From: Dysidea avara
Lineage: Eukaryota; Porifera; Demospongiae; Dictyoceratida; Dysideidae
Assembly: GCF_963678975.1 (NCBI RefSeq)
Contig: NC_089273.1
Span: 28,215,073-28,279,072 of the forward strand
Length of the DNA: 64,000 bases
Reading direction: 5' to 3'
Of this stretch, positions 1-9,739 are shown one piece after another. A program made the position numbers and the translations under genes. Positions within the stretch are counted from its first letter, which is position 1, and each line of letters starts with the position of its first letter. The notes beneath the pieces are model-generated. The model made no database searches, was not told the origin of the DNA, and saw only the letters and a list, made by a program, of their open reading frames with translations.

Positions 1-410
1 GTCCAGCACCACGGAGCTGTACAACCACACACAGCCGTCTCCTGGTTGGCCAGGGTTCCATACTTTAGGATACTAAACTCAACGATTTTCGCTTAGGTTC
101 TCTGGGCTAGTGGTGAAGCACCTCGTACAGGCTCTGCCTTCTGTGCAAACCCTCCAGTGCCCAACTGGTAGACTTGATAATAAATAATAAAAAAATATCA
201 AGACCCCAGACCACTCCGCGTACGGCTCGCCACTGTGCTTTTAAAAGGCAGCCAGCAAAAGCAGACCACTTTACTCTGGTCGACTGTGGCAGTGAAACTT
301 GATAGTGCATTCAATAAATTTTGTGTTTGTGAGAAAAAAAATCAAACTTCCTGTCTTGGGCGATAAGAACGGTTTTCGTAGATCCAGTCACATATTGACC
401 TCTACATACA
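1..410. other. unassigned sequence, no gene supported
   Basis: I see no recognisable coding region, RNA gene or repeat here. Several AATAAA-type hexamers lie between 175 and 320, so this could be the 3' end of a transcript that starts outside the window, but nothing else supports that. Confidence 0.3.
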
Positions 411-751
411 CAATGGCGGATCCAGGATGGGGCATTTGGGGCAAATCCCCCCCCCCCCCCTTCAAGAAATTGCATACAAGATCGAGATACTCTAATAGAG
501 CAGTCAATTACTCTAATAAAGCAGTCACAATGTTCATGAGGCAGTGTAGCTTACCTATGAAGCTATAAATAGGATTTTATTTTACATAACAGACGTGATA
601 TAGTTGGTAAGGATAACTAGCTATTATTGTCGTGACCTTTTTTTTTTTTTTTTTTTTTTGGTCTTCAATTGGTTTTCAGCAAGTTTTTTTGGTCTTCAAC
701 TGTTTTTCAGAAGGGTGCCCCCCCTCTTTCCAAACTCTGGATCCGCCCCTG
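411..751 (+). mobile_element. MITE, GGCGGATCCAG family, copy 1
   Basis: The segment starts with GGCGGATCCAGGATGGGGC and ends with CTGGATCCGCCCCTG, so its termini are inverted repeats. The same ends recur at 2121-2586, 3836-4247 and 19502-19936, which shows a family of short non-autonomous DNA elements. It carries a C-run near 450-460, a T-run near 640-658, and a copy of the dispersed ATACTCTAATAGAGCAGTCA motif at 480-528. No transposase is visible; the superfamily is not determined. Confidence 0.65.
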
Positions 752-2120
752 ATACATGTATACATTAATTACATTTTTTTTTATTACTTCTAACAAGATG
801 ATTCATAAAGTTTGTTTTGCAGAACTTATCGATAACAAGTTTCTTCGTTGGTTATAGAAATTACCAATGTGGGGCCCCACTATTGGCTCCTAAATTCATG
901 GGTACTACTGTGAAAGAGAATAGAAGACTGGCTGCCAGCCATCTAAGAGGTGTTTGGCAAACCACCATTTATACCACTGTGAACAAAGGGTGGCACAATA
1001 TTGGGTCTCTTTAGTACCTTCTGAGGTTATGCCTCTAGTTACAGAAAAGATTGTTTGGGGACTATACCCAGGAATCTGTACATGTTTTCACTGTCAGTCT
1101 TATAAGCACCCAAATATGTATACCAGTAACACCAATTGCTGACTTTATTTCTTTATTAGGTAGCTAACTGGATCAACATCTTCCTCTCTCCATCACTGTA
1201 CTTCGGTTATCAACTAAAAAGAATTGCTAAACTAATCGTTGTTGTGGCTCTCCTACACAAAGTTTTCTGAATAAACATGGTGGGTAAGTGAGAAATGCGA
1301 AATAATTGGGAAAGCAACAAGTGTGATCAAGGCAATACTGTGGAGTGAGAAACAAGAAATACTTTGGAAATAACCGAGACTAACTGTAGTGTAGCCTGAA
1401 TTTCCTACATCAGTATTCATTGCAGTGTAATTCACCCCCAGCCACATGGTGCAAAGTTTCTGTGGCAGATTAACACTAAAGTTATTAGTTATGTTCATGA
1501 TTTGTACTATATAGCTAGGTTAGGTATTAGTTTGTGTGTTACTATAGAAATTGTTCCCATCTTATGTGTACAACTCCCATCAGAATAGATTGCTATGAAG
1601 TAGGTTTGCTCCTAAACTCAAAGATGCTATAATTATAGTTGTCATGTCTTAAGAAATAGTGGGTGTGATCTACTGATTGGTGGTAAGCTACAAATTCCTT
1701 AAAGCCAACTCAGCTGCAAGTTTCTCAATTGATAAGTATTCCAGACAATAGGTAAACTCAGCATAGCTATGTAGCTACCATTTTCAAAGGCTAATAATAT
1801 TTTGTAGATTTTCAACATGAAGTGCAAAGCCTTCTCTAATGTTGGCAGTACCATTATTGGCAATATTTGACTGAATGACTGACTAACTAACTACTATAGC
1901 TATACATTTGTATTCACCATCCACTCTGTTATTCCTTCCCCAATTCGCAAGATGATGGAAAAAGATGTGCTTTAATCACCATGCACTGTTAAGAAATTCA
2001 GCACTTTGAAATTTTCTCATACATTCAGGGGAAGCCATTGAATTAATCGCAACCATGCGACAGACAAATCAGTTTAATTTTACATTTGGTTGAAGCCCTA
2101 CTGACATCAGTGGTAGCTCA
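752..2120. other. AT-rich intergenic sequence
   Basis: There are short open frames on both strands (the longest are around 817-1142 and 1253-1498), but none has a recognisable motif, codon bias or splice context. I see no repeat shared with the rest of the window. No gene is called. Confidence 0.3.
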
Positions 2121-2586
2121 ATGGTGGATACAGGATGGAGCATTTGGAGCAAATGCTCCTCCCCCTCACCTTGTGGAGGAGCCAGCCACACTTCTGATTA
2201 AAATACTAAACTTTGTCAGGCCAAGACCAGTTTATAAAATTCATGAAAATATGCACATCTTACTAGCATTTATTACAGATTCACCTGAAACTAAAGCCAA
2301 GCTAGCTGTAAAATAGTGACTCAATCAGCACCTTCATGCATACTAAGTGCCTCTAAAAATAATTATCGTGTTGCTGTTGTTTAAGCCTTTAAAACAGCTT
2401 TAAAGATCTCACAACCATCTGCAAAGGCCAAAATGGCAAAAATCAACAGTTAGATGCTACTAAAGGGTGATAATTTGCTGCTTCAAAAATGCAGCAACTA
2501 ACAAGAGAATCTGGCTCTCCCAAACCACCTACATCTTAACCTGTTTGTGCCCCTCCCCTTTCCAGCTCCTGGATCCGCCCCTGTAG
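2121..2586 (+). mobile_element. MITE, GGCGGATCCAG family, copy 2
   Basis: The left end reads GGTGGATACAGGATGGAGC and the right end reads CTCCTGGATCCGCCCCTG, matching the inverted termini of the copy at 411-751. The interior (about 2330-2545) is the reverse complement of the interior of the copy at 3836-4247, for example the stretches around TTATCGTGTTG and CATCTGCAAAGGCC. A short open frame across its left half is part of the element and not a gene. Confidence 0.65.
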
Positions 2587-2904
2587 CTATAGCTGCTATA
2601 GCAGTGTCTGCTACAGGAGTTATTATGATAATTCCTGTCAGTCTTTTCATATACAGTAAACACTCTGCACACCATGCAGAAGGTTGTGGTGAAGGCATTC
2701 TACAAAATGTCATTGTGACTCAGTTGTGGTACTTAGACCATCTCATCATGCAACAGCTTTGATGATTCCTGTGTGGCTTCTTATAAAAAGGGGTGACATA
2801 CACAGGCGACTAGGGAGAGGATGTTTCCATAACCTAAAACTAGGATATTGTTGTATACTACTGTGTCTAAATAATTCCCACATCCGGCCTCAACTTTCAT
2901 TCAG

Positions 2905-3066
2905 CATCCTGTCACCCGTGTCTTTCTTGTCTATGCTGTCTACCCAGTCATCCATGACTGCACTATTGTCTTCTCTGTCACCTGTGTCTACTGTCACCTG
3001 TCTCTTTCTTGTCTTCCTTGTCTATCCTGTCACCTGTGTCTTTCTCGTCTACCCTGTCACTCGTGG
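2905..3066 (+). repeat. degenerate pyrimidine-rich tandem repeat
   Basis: About 160 bases are built from imperfect copies of a unit of roughly 28-30 bases containing CCTGTCACCTGTGTCTTTC and CTTGTCTAYCCTGTCACC. The strand is strongly pyrimidine-biased. The repeat creates an open frame, but the protein is only the repeat translated, so I do not call a gene. Confidence 0.6.
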
Positions 3067-3104
3067 CACTCGGTGTAGGCAGATTTGCGACCGCGGTCTA
3101 AGTC

Positions 3105-3249
3105 AAAGGTCAAGGCCACCAAATTCGTTCCAAGTCAACGGTAAATGACAGTGTAGGGTAAAAATTTCCAACCAACAATCGAAAAACACTAAATTACCAT
3201 CGATAAAGTCACCTGTCAAAGGTCGGAAAAGGCTCTAAGTTACAGGTCA
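3105..3249 (+). promoter_or_regulatory. cluster of AGGTCA-type half-sites
   Basis: AAAGGTCA occurs at 3105-3112, AAAGGTCG at 3218-3225 and AGGTCA at 3244-3249. AGGTCA is the half-site bound by nuclear receptors, and AAAGGTCA is the extended monomer site. They sit in a CpG-richer stretch (about 3060-3540) just beyond the 3' end of the minus-strand small ORF. Chance occurrence is possible; the functional reading is inference. Confidence 0.25.
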
Positions 3250-3527
3250 AAGCGAAATTTCGGCCAGTCAAACAACCTACGTGAGTCTGTTCAGTTTTTG
3301 GCGTTTTGGTTGCGGATGCTCTAGAATATAGAATTTGCTTCTTGTACGTACTGTGACATTCCTTCTCCCTTTTGCAAAATTATTGAGGTAGACGCCAACC
3401 ATCCCGCAAGTATTCCCGGGGTGCCAAATTGAATCCGTCGTAGATTTATCTACCCCGTATCATGTGACAAACAGGGTGGTTATTGAATATTAGCATTCAG
3501 GGTGGAGAGGACCGTTTCCCGCCAAAT

Positions 3528-3782
3528 TCATCCGACTGGTTTTTCAGTCGTCTTCTGTTCCTGGTCAGTGGTTGCGCGTGGTAAACTGGCTCTGGTAAGT
3601 AGCTTATTGTGGCCACTTATGAAGGCCACTTCAACTTGATTAGCTGTTTCACGGGCGAAAATCTCAAGAGCCTGCGTATAGGGTGAAATATTTAGGATTA
3701 ATTGTCGAAGTACAACAATAATAACAAACACAAGTAAAGGGTCTGTGGAATATCTATGAAACAGCCACTCGTTTGCAGCCAT
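3528..3782 (-). CDS. putative small single-pass membrane protein (84 aa)
   Basis: The ORF opens with ATG at 3782 and stops with TGA at 3528. Residues about 14-32 (DPLLVFVIIVVLRQLILNI) form a convincing transmembrane segment, followed by a charged tail with FARETANQVEVAF. A TATA-like TATAAA lies about 40 bases upstream on the minus strand. I do not recognise the family. What lifts it above a chance ORF is a plus-strand paralogue at 4338-4513 that shares TANQV-[ED]-x-A at residue level and about 24 of 28 bases at DNA level (around AAACAGCTAATCA). It could be a first exon, since no intron is excluded. A plus-strand donor-like CTG|GTAAGT at 3593-3599 makes strand assignment less than certain. Confidence 0.4.
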   Translation of the reverse strand: MAANEWLFHRYSTDPLLVFVIIVVLRQLILNISPYTQALEIFARETANQVEVAFISGHNKLLTRASLPRATTDQEQKTTEKPVG

Positions 3783-3820
3783 GGTGTGTTTCTTAGCTAG
3801 ACACTGAGAAGGTAGTCTGT

Positions 3821-3826
3821 TTTATA
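3821..3826 (-). promoter_or_regulatory. TATA-like box upstream of the 3528-3782 ORF
   Basis: The minus strand reads TATAAA here, inside AATATAAAAC, 39-44 bases before the ATG at 3782. A start site about 30 bases downstream would leave a very short 5' leader. The position fits a core promoter but is not proof of one. Confidence 0.25.
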
Positions 3827-3835
3827 TTTATTACC

Positions 3836-4247
3836 AGGGGCGGATCCAGCAGTTGGCAAGGGGAGGGGCACAAACAAGCTAAGTTGTAGGCCGGTAATTT
3901 GGGAGAGCAGTTAGTTACTGTATTCTTGAAGCAGCAGATAATCACCTCTTAGTAGTGCCTTACTGTTGATTTTGGCCTTTGCAGATGGTTTTGAAATTTT
4001 AAAGGTTATGATTATCTTTAAAACAAACAACACGATAATTATTTTAGAGGCGCTTAGTATGCACGAAGGTGCTGGATGAGTTTCGAAAGCTGCTTTGAAT
4101 TTGATTTCAGGTGAGTTTGGAATAAATATTCAATTGATTTTGGCCTGGCAAGGTTTGCTATTTCAATCAAAGAAGTTGGCTTTGGTTCCTTCACAAAGGA
4201 AGGGAGGGGTCATTTGTCCCAAATGCCCCATCCTGGATCTGCCATTG
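3836..4247 (-). mobile_element. MITE, GGCGGATCCAG family, copy 3 (inverted)
   Basis: The segment begins GGGGCGGATCCAGCAG and ends CATCCTGGATCTGCCATTG, the same termini as copies 1 and 2 in opposite orientation. Its interior is the reverse complement of copy 2. It separates the two inverted TANQV-containing exon candidates at 3528-3782 and 4338-4513. Confidence 0.65.
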
Positions 4248-4337
4248 ATTACTATGCAGAAATCAAAAGAGATTATAATGCACAGGTATATTAATTATAT
4301 TGCAAAAACTGACTACTGGATTTACGGAAAACACTAG

Positions 4338-4513
4338 CTAAAATTGATGCATTGAAAGAGCTTGTACTCATAGTTTTTTCTATTGGTACAATTTTAGCTT
4401 CATTTCCACTTTTAATTTTTTCGTCTATTAGAAAGTCAGTCAGTCGGGCCTGTAAAACAGCTAATCAGGTTGACATGGCCTTACATGATAATACTGTGTG
4501 TTTGTATGAATGA
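4338..4513 (+). CDS. putative terminal exon of a membrane protein, paralogue of the 3528-3782 ORF
   Basis: The frame is open from a TGA at about 4307 to a TGA at 4511-4513. It reads through a hydrophobic segment (LVLIVFSIGTILASFPLLIF) and a basic tail with RKSVSRACKTANQVDMAL. A plausible splice acceptor CACTAG ends at 4337, preceded by a branch-point-like CTGAC. The DNA around AAACAGCTAATCAGGTTGA matches the minus-strand ORF at about 3625-3650. No upstream exon or start codon is identified, so this may be an isolated duplicated fragment. Confidence 0.35.
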
Positions 4514-4556
4514 ATGAATGATAGTTGTGTGGAAGTTGACCAGAATGTGATGGGGG

Positions 4557-4696
4557 GAGTAGGCCTGCGCCTAATATGCCGGCATGATTTTAAGAATTAT
4601 AGGTCTACAATTTTGTGAGAATAATTCCGGAATTATAGGATGTTTACAAGCATAATTTTAGAATAATTTGGCATTGACTAGAATAATTGGTGGAAT
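4557..4696. repeat. fragment of a GCATAATAGG-type dispersed element
   Basis: It begins TAGGCCTGCGCCTAATATGCC and contains repeated ATAATT/ATTATAGG words. Related termini are seen in reverse at 8935-8957 (TAGGCTCAGGCCTA) and at 39215-39238 (TAGACTCAAGCCTA). I cannot find a matching second end here, so it is probably a truncated copy. Confidence 0.4.
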
Positions 4697-5953
4697 GAGG
4701 CGTAACTTCTCCCATTAGCTATAAGAATGATATCTAATGGTACAGTAGTACTGTTTAAGTAGGGATTGCGGTGAAACTTTTGCATGTCGCTCAAAATTCC
4801 ACCTTCAAAAATCATCCTAGAGACATTTTACACGACAAAAATCACCTTTACGGAGTAGTACTATTCTATATAATACATACTACAGCATTAAATATAACAA
4901 AACACTTACAGGTGGCCAGATACAGAATTTTTTTTTAAATCGCCAGAGCTCAGATTTCAGTCTCACTGACTGTCTCACTGACCACAGTCACAAGGCTAAA
5001 GACTAAATGAAGCAGCACACGGTCACCATTATACGTCACAATAACAAACTCACCAGTGGGATGTGCCTTTTGGGGTTCTGACGAGTGTAGATCCTCTGTG
5101 CCTTGTCTTTTCTTTTATCTTCAATCAGCCTGCTTGTCTTCTTCATCCAATGAAACCATATCAAGGTGTTTATTTTCTGTATCAACACTTTCTTTCAGCA
5201 GCACAATTATTTAGATGCCACAGAATTATTTCAGAGCTGGATTTCAGAAGCGCTTTAGTCCCTGCACTACTACGAGAGGTACACTTGCTAGATATTTGCA
5301 ACTTCATGATCGGTATCCGGTTCGTGATATGTTTGCGACTGCACCCACCAAATAAAGATCTAGGTGGATTAAAAATGAAAGAGTGCTGAGACCCGACCTC
5401 CTTACAATCTAGCTAGCTATTTACTTAACAACTCACTTAACAATAAACACGATCACCTCAGATCTAGCTAGCTGCACACCCCTTGGCTGACTCGAGATAT
5501 ACTCTAAATGAGTCTAATACAACAGTCATCTATGATAGAACAGTTACAAGTTACATTGTTATGGTTGACATAGTTATTTTTATAAGAAAAAGAAGCAAGC
5601 ACAATATAAAATAAGTATTGTTTTGTTCTAAAGGAGACAGGTACCCCTCAGCAAGGTTGAAGGTTGGAGGCACACAGGGACGCTTGGATCTAGAATGTGA
5701 TCCCCTGATACACATTACTGAAGAGTGCAGCAAGGAGAACTCCAAACTACAGCAAAGTCTGCCCATAACCACAGAATATGGGGAACTCCACTTCTCACTG
5801 AGCAAATGGGCAAGGTGTTTATAAGTCACGGTATCTGCCTTTCTCATACCTACAGATGCGGAAAATACAAGGGACTAATACAAGTTATATTGTAGCTAGA
5901 TGTGCCACAACAAAAAAAAACTAAACAAACTAGTATTTTTTAAAAATGTTAAT
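4697..5953. other. intergenic, with one weak exon candidate
   Basis: Most of this stretch shows nothing I can identify. The exception is a possible minus-strand exon listed separately at 5054-5176. A plus-strand open frame at 5618-5824 and its minus-strand counterpart have no recognisable motif. The dispersed TCTAATA...CAGTCA motif is present in degenerate form at about 5505-5545. Confidence 0.3.
5054..5176 (-). CDS. candidate internal exon, minus strand
   Basis: On the minus strand a 123-base stretch is open in a phase 0-0 frame of 41 codons (beginning KINTLIWFHW, ending RQNPKRHIPL). It is preceded by GATACAG and followed by an excellent donor, CTG|GTGAGT, whose GT starts at 5053. The acceptor side lacks a good pyrimidine tract. 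No neighbouring exon is identified, so this is a weak call. Confidence 0.22.
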
Positions 5954-6178
5954 TTAAAAATGAAGTAGGGATCTACACAATAAAAAGTAGTGAAACAAGA
6001 GACGAATGATGGTGTTACAGCATAGCTCAGTGGGAAGTCCCTACTTTGGCATTGAACAAAATAATAGCTAGCTAATGTGCCGAAGTAGGGACTTTCCCAC
6101 TGAGCTATGCTGCAACACCATCATCCATCTCTTGTTTCACTACTTTTTATTGCATAGATCCCTACTTCATTTTTAAAC
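5954..6178. mobile_element. palindromic MITE with GTAGGGA termini
   Basis: Two arms of about 97 bases (5954-6053 and about 6079-6178) are near-perfect reverse complements with a ~26-base loop. The outer ends read GAAGTAGGGATCTA and the inner ends AGTCCCTACTTYGGCA. A second palindrome of this design is at 21181-21420, and the GTAGGGACC end also terminates the element at 14205-14962. The transcript would form a long hairpin. No coding capacity. Confidence 0.75.
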
Positions 6179-6584
6179 TAGTCTATCTTTGTTTTAGCAG
6201 TGTGAGTTGAAAATTGCTGAAAAGATCGATATACTCTAATAGAGCAGTCAGCCTTTCATACTTGAAATGGCTTCAGTTTATTGCAGGGATTGAACTGCCC
6301 GTTACCTTTCATTAAGCATCTTGAGCATCTTCTTCATGTCTCTGGACACATGCACTGAGAAATGTATAAACCTTTAAGATATATATATATATATTTGTCA
6401 TATCCCGAGTATTCGGGTTATAACTGTTATGTGTTACTTTCATTGGCATGTCTACTGCTCCCAGTAGTAATACAGTCGTAAGTAAAACATTGATTGTTAA
6501 AGACAACGTTGGATTGTTACCTGAAGATGAACTAGCACGCCATTATTGTTTACAAGTGCCTGGCTGGTGTCCCTGTGTTATTAA

Positions 6585-8285
6585 AATAACTTCCGCGACT
6601 TTTCACCACCAAGCGTTTCTCTGCTGGCTAAAGACAATGCTAAAGACGATTTGTGCGACATGAATCGTGAGTCATACCTCCTGATGTTGAAGCGAAAGGC
6701 AAGTGCTACAACTAGTGCTGTGAACACTGTTGGAGAATGTACAAAGGCTACTAAGCAGCAAGTCCAGGAAGTCCAAGCACGTGATACATCCCGATACGCA
6801 CTCGTTGCCTTGGATCACCCCAAGGATCAACCAGGCAAGAAGTTTCAAATTGACTGTCACAGCGATGATTTACAGAAGTTTAAAGAAGGGGACTGTCCAG
6901 CTAACACCGCTAAAAGCAACGAGTGGGCACTTAGAAACTTTGAAATCTGGCGAAACGCTAGAAATGAGAAGTTCCCAGATGACCCATGCCCAGAAGACGT
7001 TTTTGCAAACAAGAAAACTGCTTGTGACTGGCTGTGTAAATTTGTGTGCGAAACAAGGAAAGGCGACGGGGAAGAATACACCCCAAGAAGTCTTTACTTA
7101 CTGCTAAACGGACTGCAACGATACATTCGAAAGACGGAGGAGTTTAATATTTGGAAAGATCCGGTGTTTACACCACTCAAAAACGTCTGCAATTCATTAT
7201 TCAAGCGCTTACATAACAGTGGTGTGAGTGTTGATATTAAATCTACGTCTGTGCTGACTCCTGATGATGAAGACAAGCTTTGGGCAACCGGAATTTTGAG
7301 TTTGGAGAATTCGACAGGGTTATTAAGAGCGGTTTTTTTCTATAACGGAAAAAAACTTTTGTCTTAGAGGACGCCAGGAACAAAGAGCACTGAAATTGTC
7401 ACAGATACACAGGGAAACTACTATTGTTAATGGTAAAGAACTAACCTCATATGTGTATACTGAGTTTGGCTCAAAAAATCGACAGGGTGGGCTGGGTTCA
7501 TTAAATCGTCAGAACAAAGTTGTCCGTCAGCACGAAATACTACAGGAAAGGGTGTGTGCCATGTTGCTATACTTGACAAATATCTACAGAAGATACCAGC
7601 TGAGGCAATAAACAAGATGTCTTTTATTTAACTCCACTTCAAAAGCTACCTATAGATCAAGCAAAGCCATGGTTTAAGGTTGTTCCTGTTTGTAAGAACC
7701 GTTTAAACGCTATGTTGAAAGAAATGAGTACAGAAGCTGGGCTTACATTAAACTATACTAATCACAGCTTAAGAGCTTTTGGCACAACGACGATGTTTCA
7801 GGCAAATGTACCTGATACGTTAATCAAAGAGCGAACTGGCCATAGATCACTGAAAGCTTTACATCAGTATGAGCGAAATTGTGATACACAACTGTTGGAT
7901 GTTTCAAATATTTTATCTAACAATGAAGGATCCTCAACTTCTTGTGATCAGCTGTTTTCACCAAGAGAGAAAACACCAAATGCTCCTGCTGGAGTGATGA
8001 AGCCTCAAGTGCCCACAAATGACCAGCAATTTAGTGAAAATGGTAGTGGCACAGAATTGGTAGCATACGGTTCTTCTACCACAGCTGTAAGTCATAGAAG
8101 TTCATTGATTAGCCAAGATCAGTTTGTTACAAAGCAACACTTGCCACCCCCTGCTCCAACATTTATTTTTAACAGTTTGCATTTTTTCAAGCTGTCCAAT
8201 ATCTTTTTCTGGTGCATATCAAGACAGTACAGATGACATTGATGAGCTTTTAAAGATCTAGACATGTCAGTTGATCAGCTGTTTG
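6585..8285 (+). pseudogene. Crypton-type tyrosine recombinase relic (DUF3504/ZMYM-KIAA1958-like)
   Basis: The first frame is open from about 6585 (first ATG 6660) to 7367 and carries the N-terminal region, rich in SNEWALRNFEIWRNARN-type helices. At a run of seven A's near 7345 the frame shifts to one reading GKNFCLRG (a conserved patch of this family). It shifts again near 7540 and near 7620 before the C-terminal catalytic domain at 7712-8236. That domain keeps the signature residues: H-S-L-R in NHSLRAFGTTT, G-H in RTGHRSLKAL, and the Tyr of QYER. Two more shifts near 8190 and 8265 precede an acidic tail ending at about 8293. Such enzymes, found in Cryptons and their domesticated descendants, cut and rejoin DNA by a tyrosine nucleophile. 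At least four shifts point to a decayed copy unless the reads are poor. A 6448-6663 ORF in another frame may be its N-terminus. Confidence 0.8.
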
Positions 8286-8293
8286 ACCCATAA

Positions 8294-8799
8294 AGGACAT
8301 TATAGAGACAGTGAGAGACTCTGTATATGATTATATCTATGTGATTATATACAAAGTTTAAATGTACAATTATTGCTTAATAATCAATCAAAATATTTCA
8401 AAGTCTAATACAACCATAATTTCCATAGAAACAGGCCTCTTATAAGTATCACCTCCTGGGTTGAACAAGTTGCATAATGTTGTTTACTGGACTTTATGGA
8501 ATGTAAATGTTGAGAGTTTGTTGACTGTTGAGACCTGCACATGGAATGCTGTGGGACACCACAAAGTGTGGTATATCAGTTATATACCACAGTTTGCTGT
8601 GGTATATCATTTATATACCACAGTCTGAACCTTTGATCTGAGGTGTGAAAGTGGTACATATATATATATAGCTACATCATCCATAGCTATATAATAGCTA
8701 AAATGTTAAATAGTTTGAATTTTTTGTGATGGTCTAATTGAAAAGGATATCCCTATATTTACCTACTTACTAAAGAGAATGCTGTACAGTAACTAACTT
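8294..8799. other. AT-rich spacer with small hairpins
   Basis: No gene is visible. At 8567-8622 two tandem hairpins are built on GTGGTATATCA/TATATACCACAG, and a short (TA)n run occurs near 8660-8670. Confidence 0.4.
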
Positions 8800-8957
8800 C
8801 ATGAATTAAAATTACTACAGATGTATGCATATAGGTAAAGCAGAATAATAGGTTAGATATGAGAATAAAATAAGAATAATAGGTAATTTTTTTGAGAAGT
8901 GCTGGAAAGAATAATAGGTAAAATTTTGAGCACATTAGGCTCAGGCCTAGGGGAGAG
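8800..8957 (-). repeat. GCATAATAGG-type dispersed element, partial
   Basis: Contains repeated AGAATAATAGG words and ends CATTAGGCTCAGGCCTA. Read in reverse, that end is TAGGCCTGAGCCTAATG, matching the termini at 4557 and 39238. It is likely a fragment of a non-autonomous DNA element. Confidence 0.4.
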
Positions 8958-9164
8958 CTGAACACTGATTACAAGGACAAACAGTGTGATACATAGCTAC
9001 TGGTAAGTCAGAGTAAAATGAATTGAGTATTCTTCCAAGAAGTAATTGTGGCCATCTCAGTGCAAATTGTTCACACATCTTCCAAATTTTTTTTTTTTAA
9101 TTCTCAGCATTATCTGCAGTGTCCAAGGGTCAAGTATTTTGGAATTACAGTGCTGGATAGTAAG

Positions 9165-9340
9165 AAGAGCAAGACAATCGATTTGTGCTGTTACTATACT
9201 GAAAATAAACTACAGGTGTTTGCATTTGCAGCCATAACTGCTGTTTGCGTTAGTCTACAACATTGCAATTTGGCTTAACATGATCACCATGGATTAGCAA
9301 ATCAACCAAAGTATAGGTGTAGTGTTAGCCCTGTAGTTTG
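9165..9340 (+). repeat. dispersed repeat, inverted copy at 18190-18330
   Basis: About 150 bases match the reverse complement of 18190-18330, including ATACTGAAAATAAACTACAG and CATGGATTAGCAAATCA. Neither copy has obvious termini or coding content. Confidence 0.5.
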
Positions 9341-9739
9341 GCAGTTGAAGCAGTTGCTACAATACTGGCTCACCACTTAGGCTATGCTCACACAGTAAGC
9401 TGTCTGTGAGAGTCTATCATATGTTCTTTCTGCATGCTGATGCTCTACCTTATAAGATTGCTCCAGAAAGGATTATTGCAGGGACTGGGGAACAACAACA
9501 AGCATCTTCTCATTAACCATGGTTGGGGATTTTACCCAACATTATAATGCTTCATCTAAGAGCTTAAGCTGGGACCACAGTTGTTTATAGAGGTGGAGGG
9601 CAAAGTTTTGCCTATTGGGCGCCATTGGTACAACACCCAGATGATTTTTTAGCTGTACTCGAACTATTTACAGCACTGGATCCTTGTCCTGTGCTGTGGA
9701 AAGTTGTTGTAAGGTCATTGGTTTCTCTCAGGCCACAAG

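Noticed and set aside
2726..3148. 140-codon plus-strand ORF
   Set aside because: Mostly the pyrimidine-rich tandem repeat at 2905-3066 translated; no recognisable domain.
5551..5847. Opposing ORFs at 5551-5847 (minus) and 5618-5824 (plus) as genes
   Set aside because: They overlap antisense, show no motif, and no splice or promoter context favours either strand.
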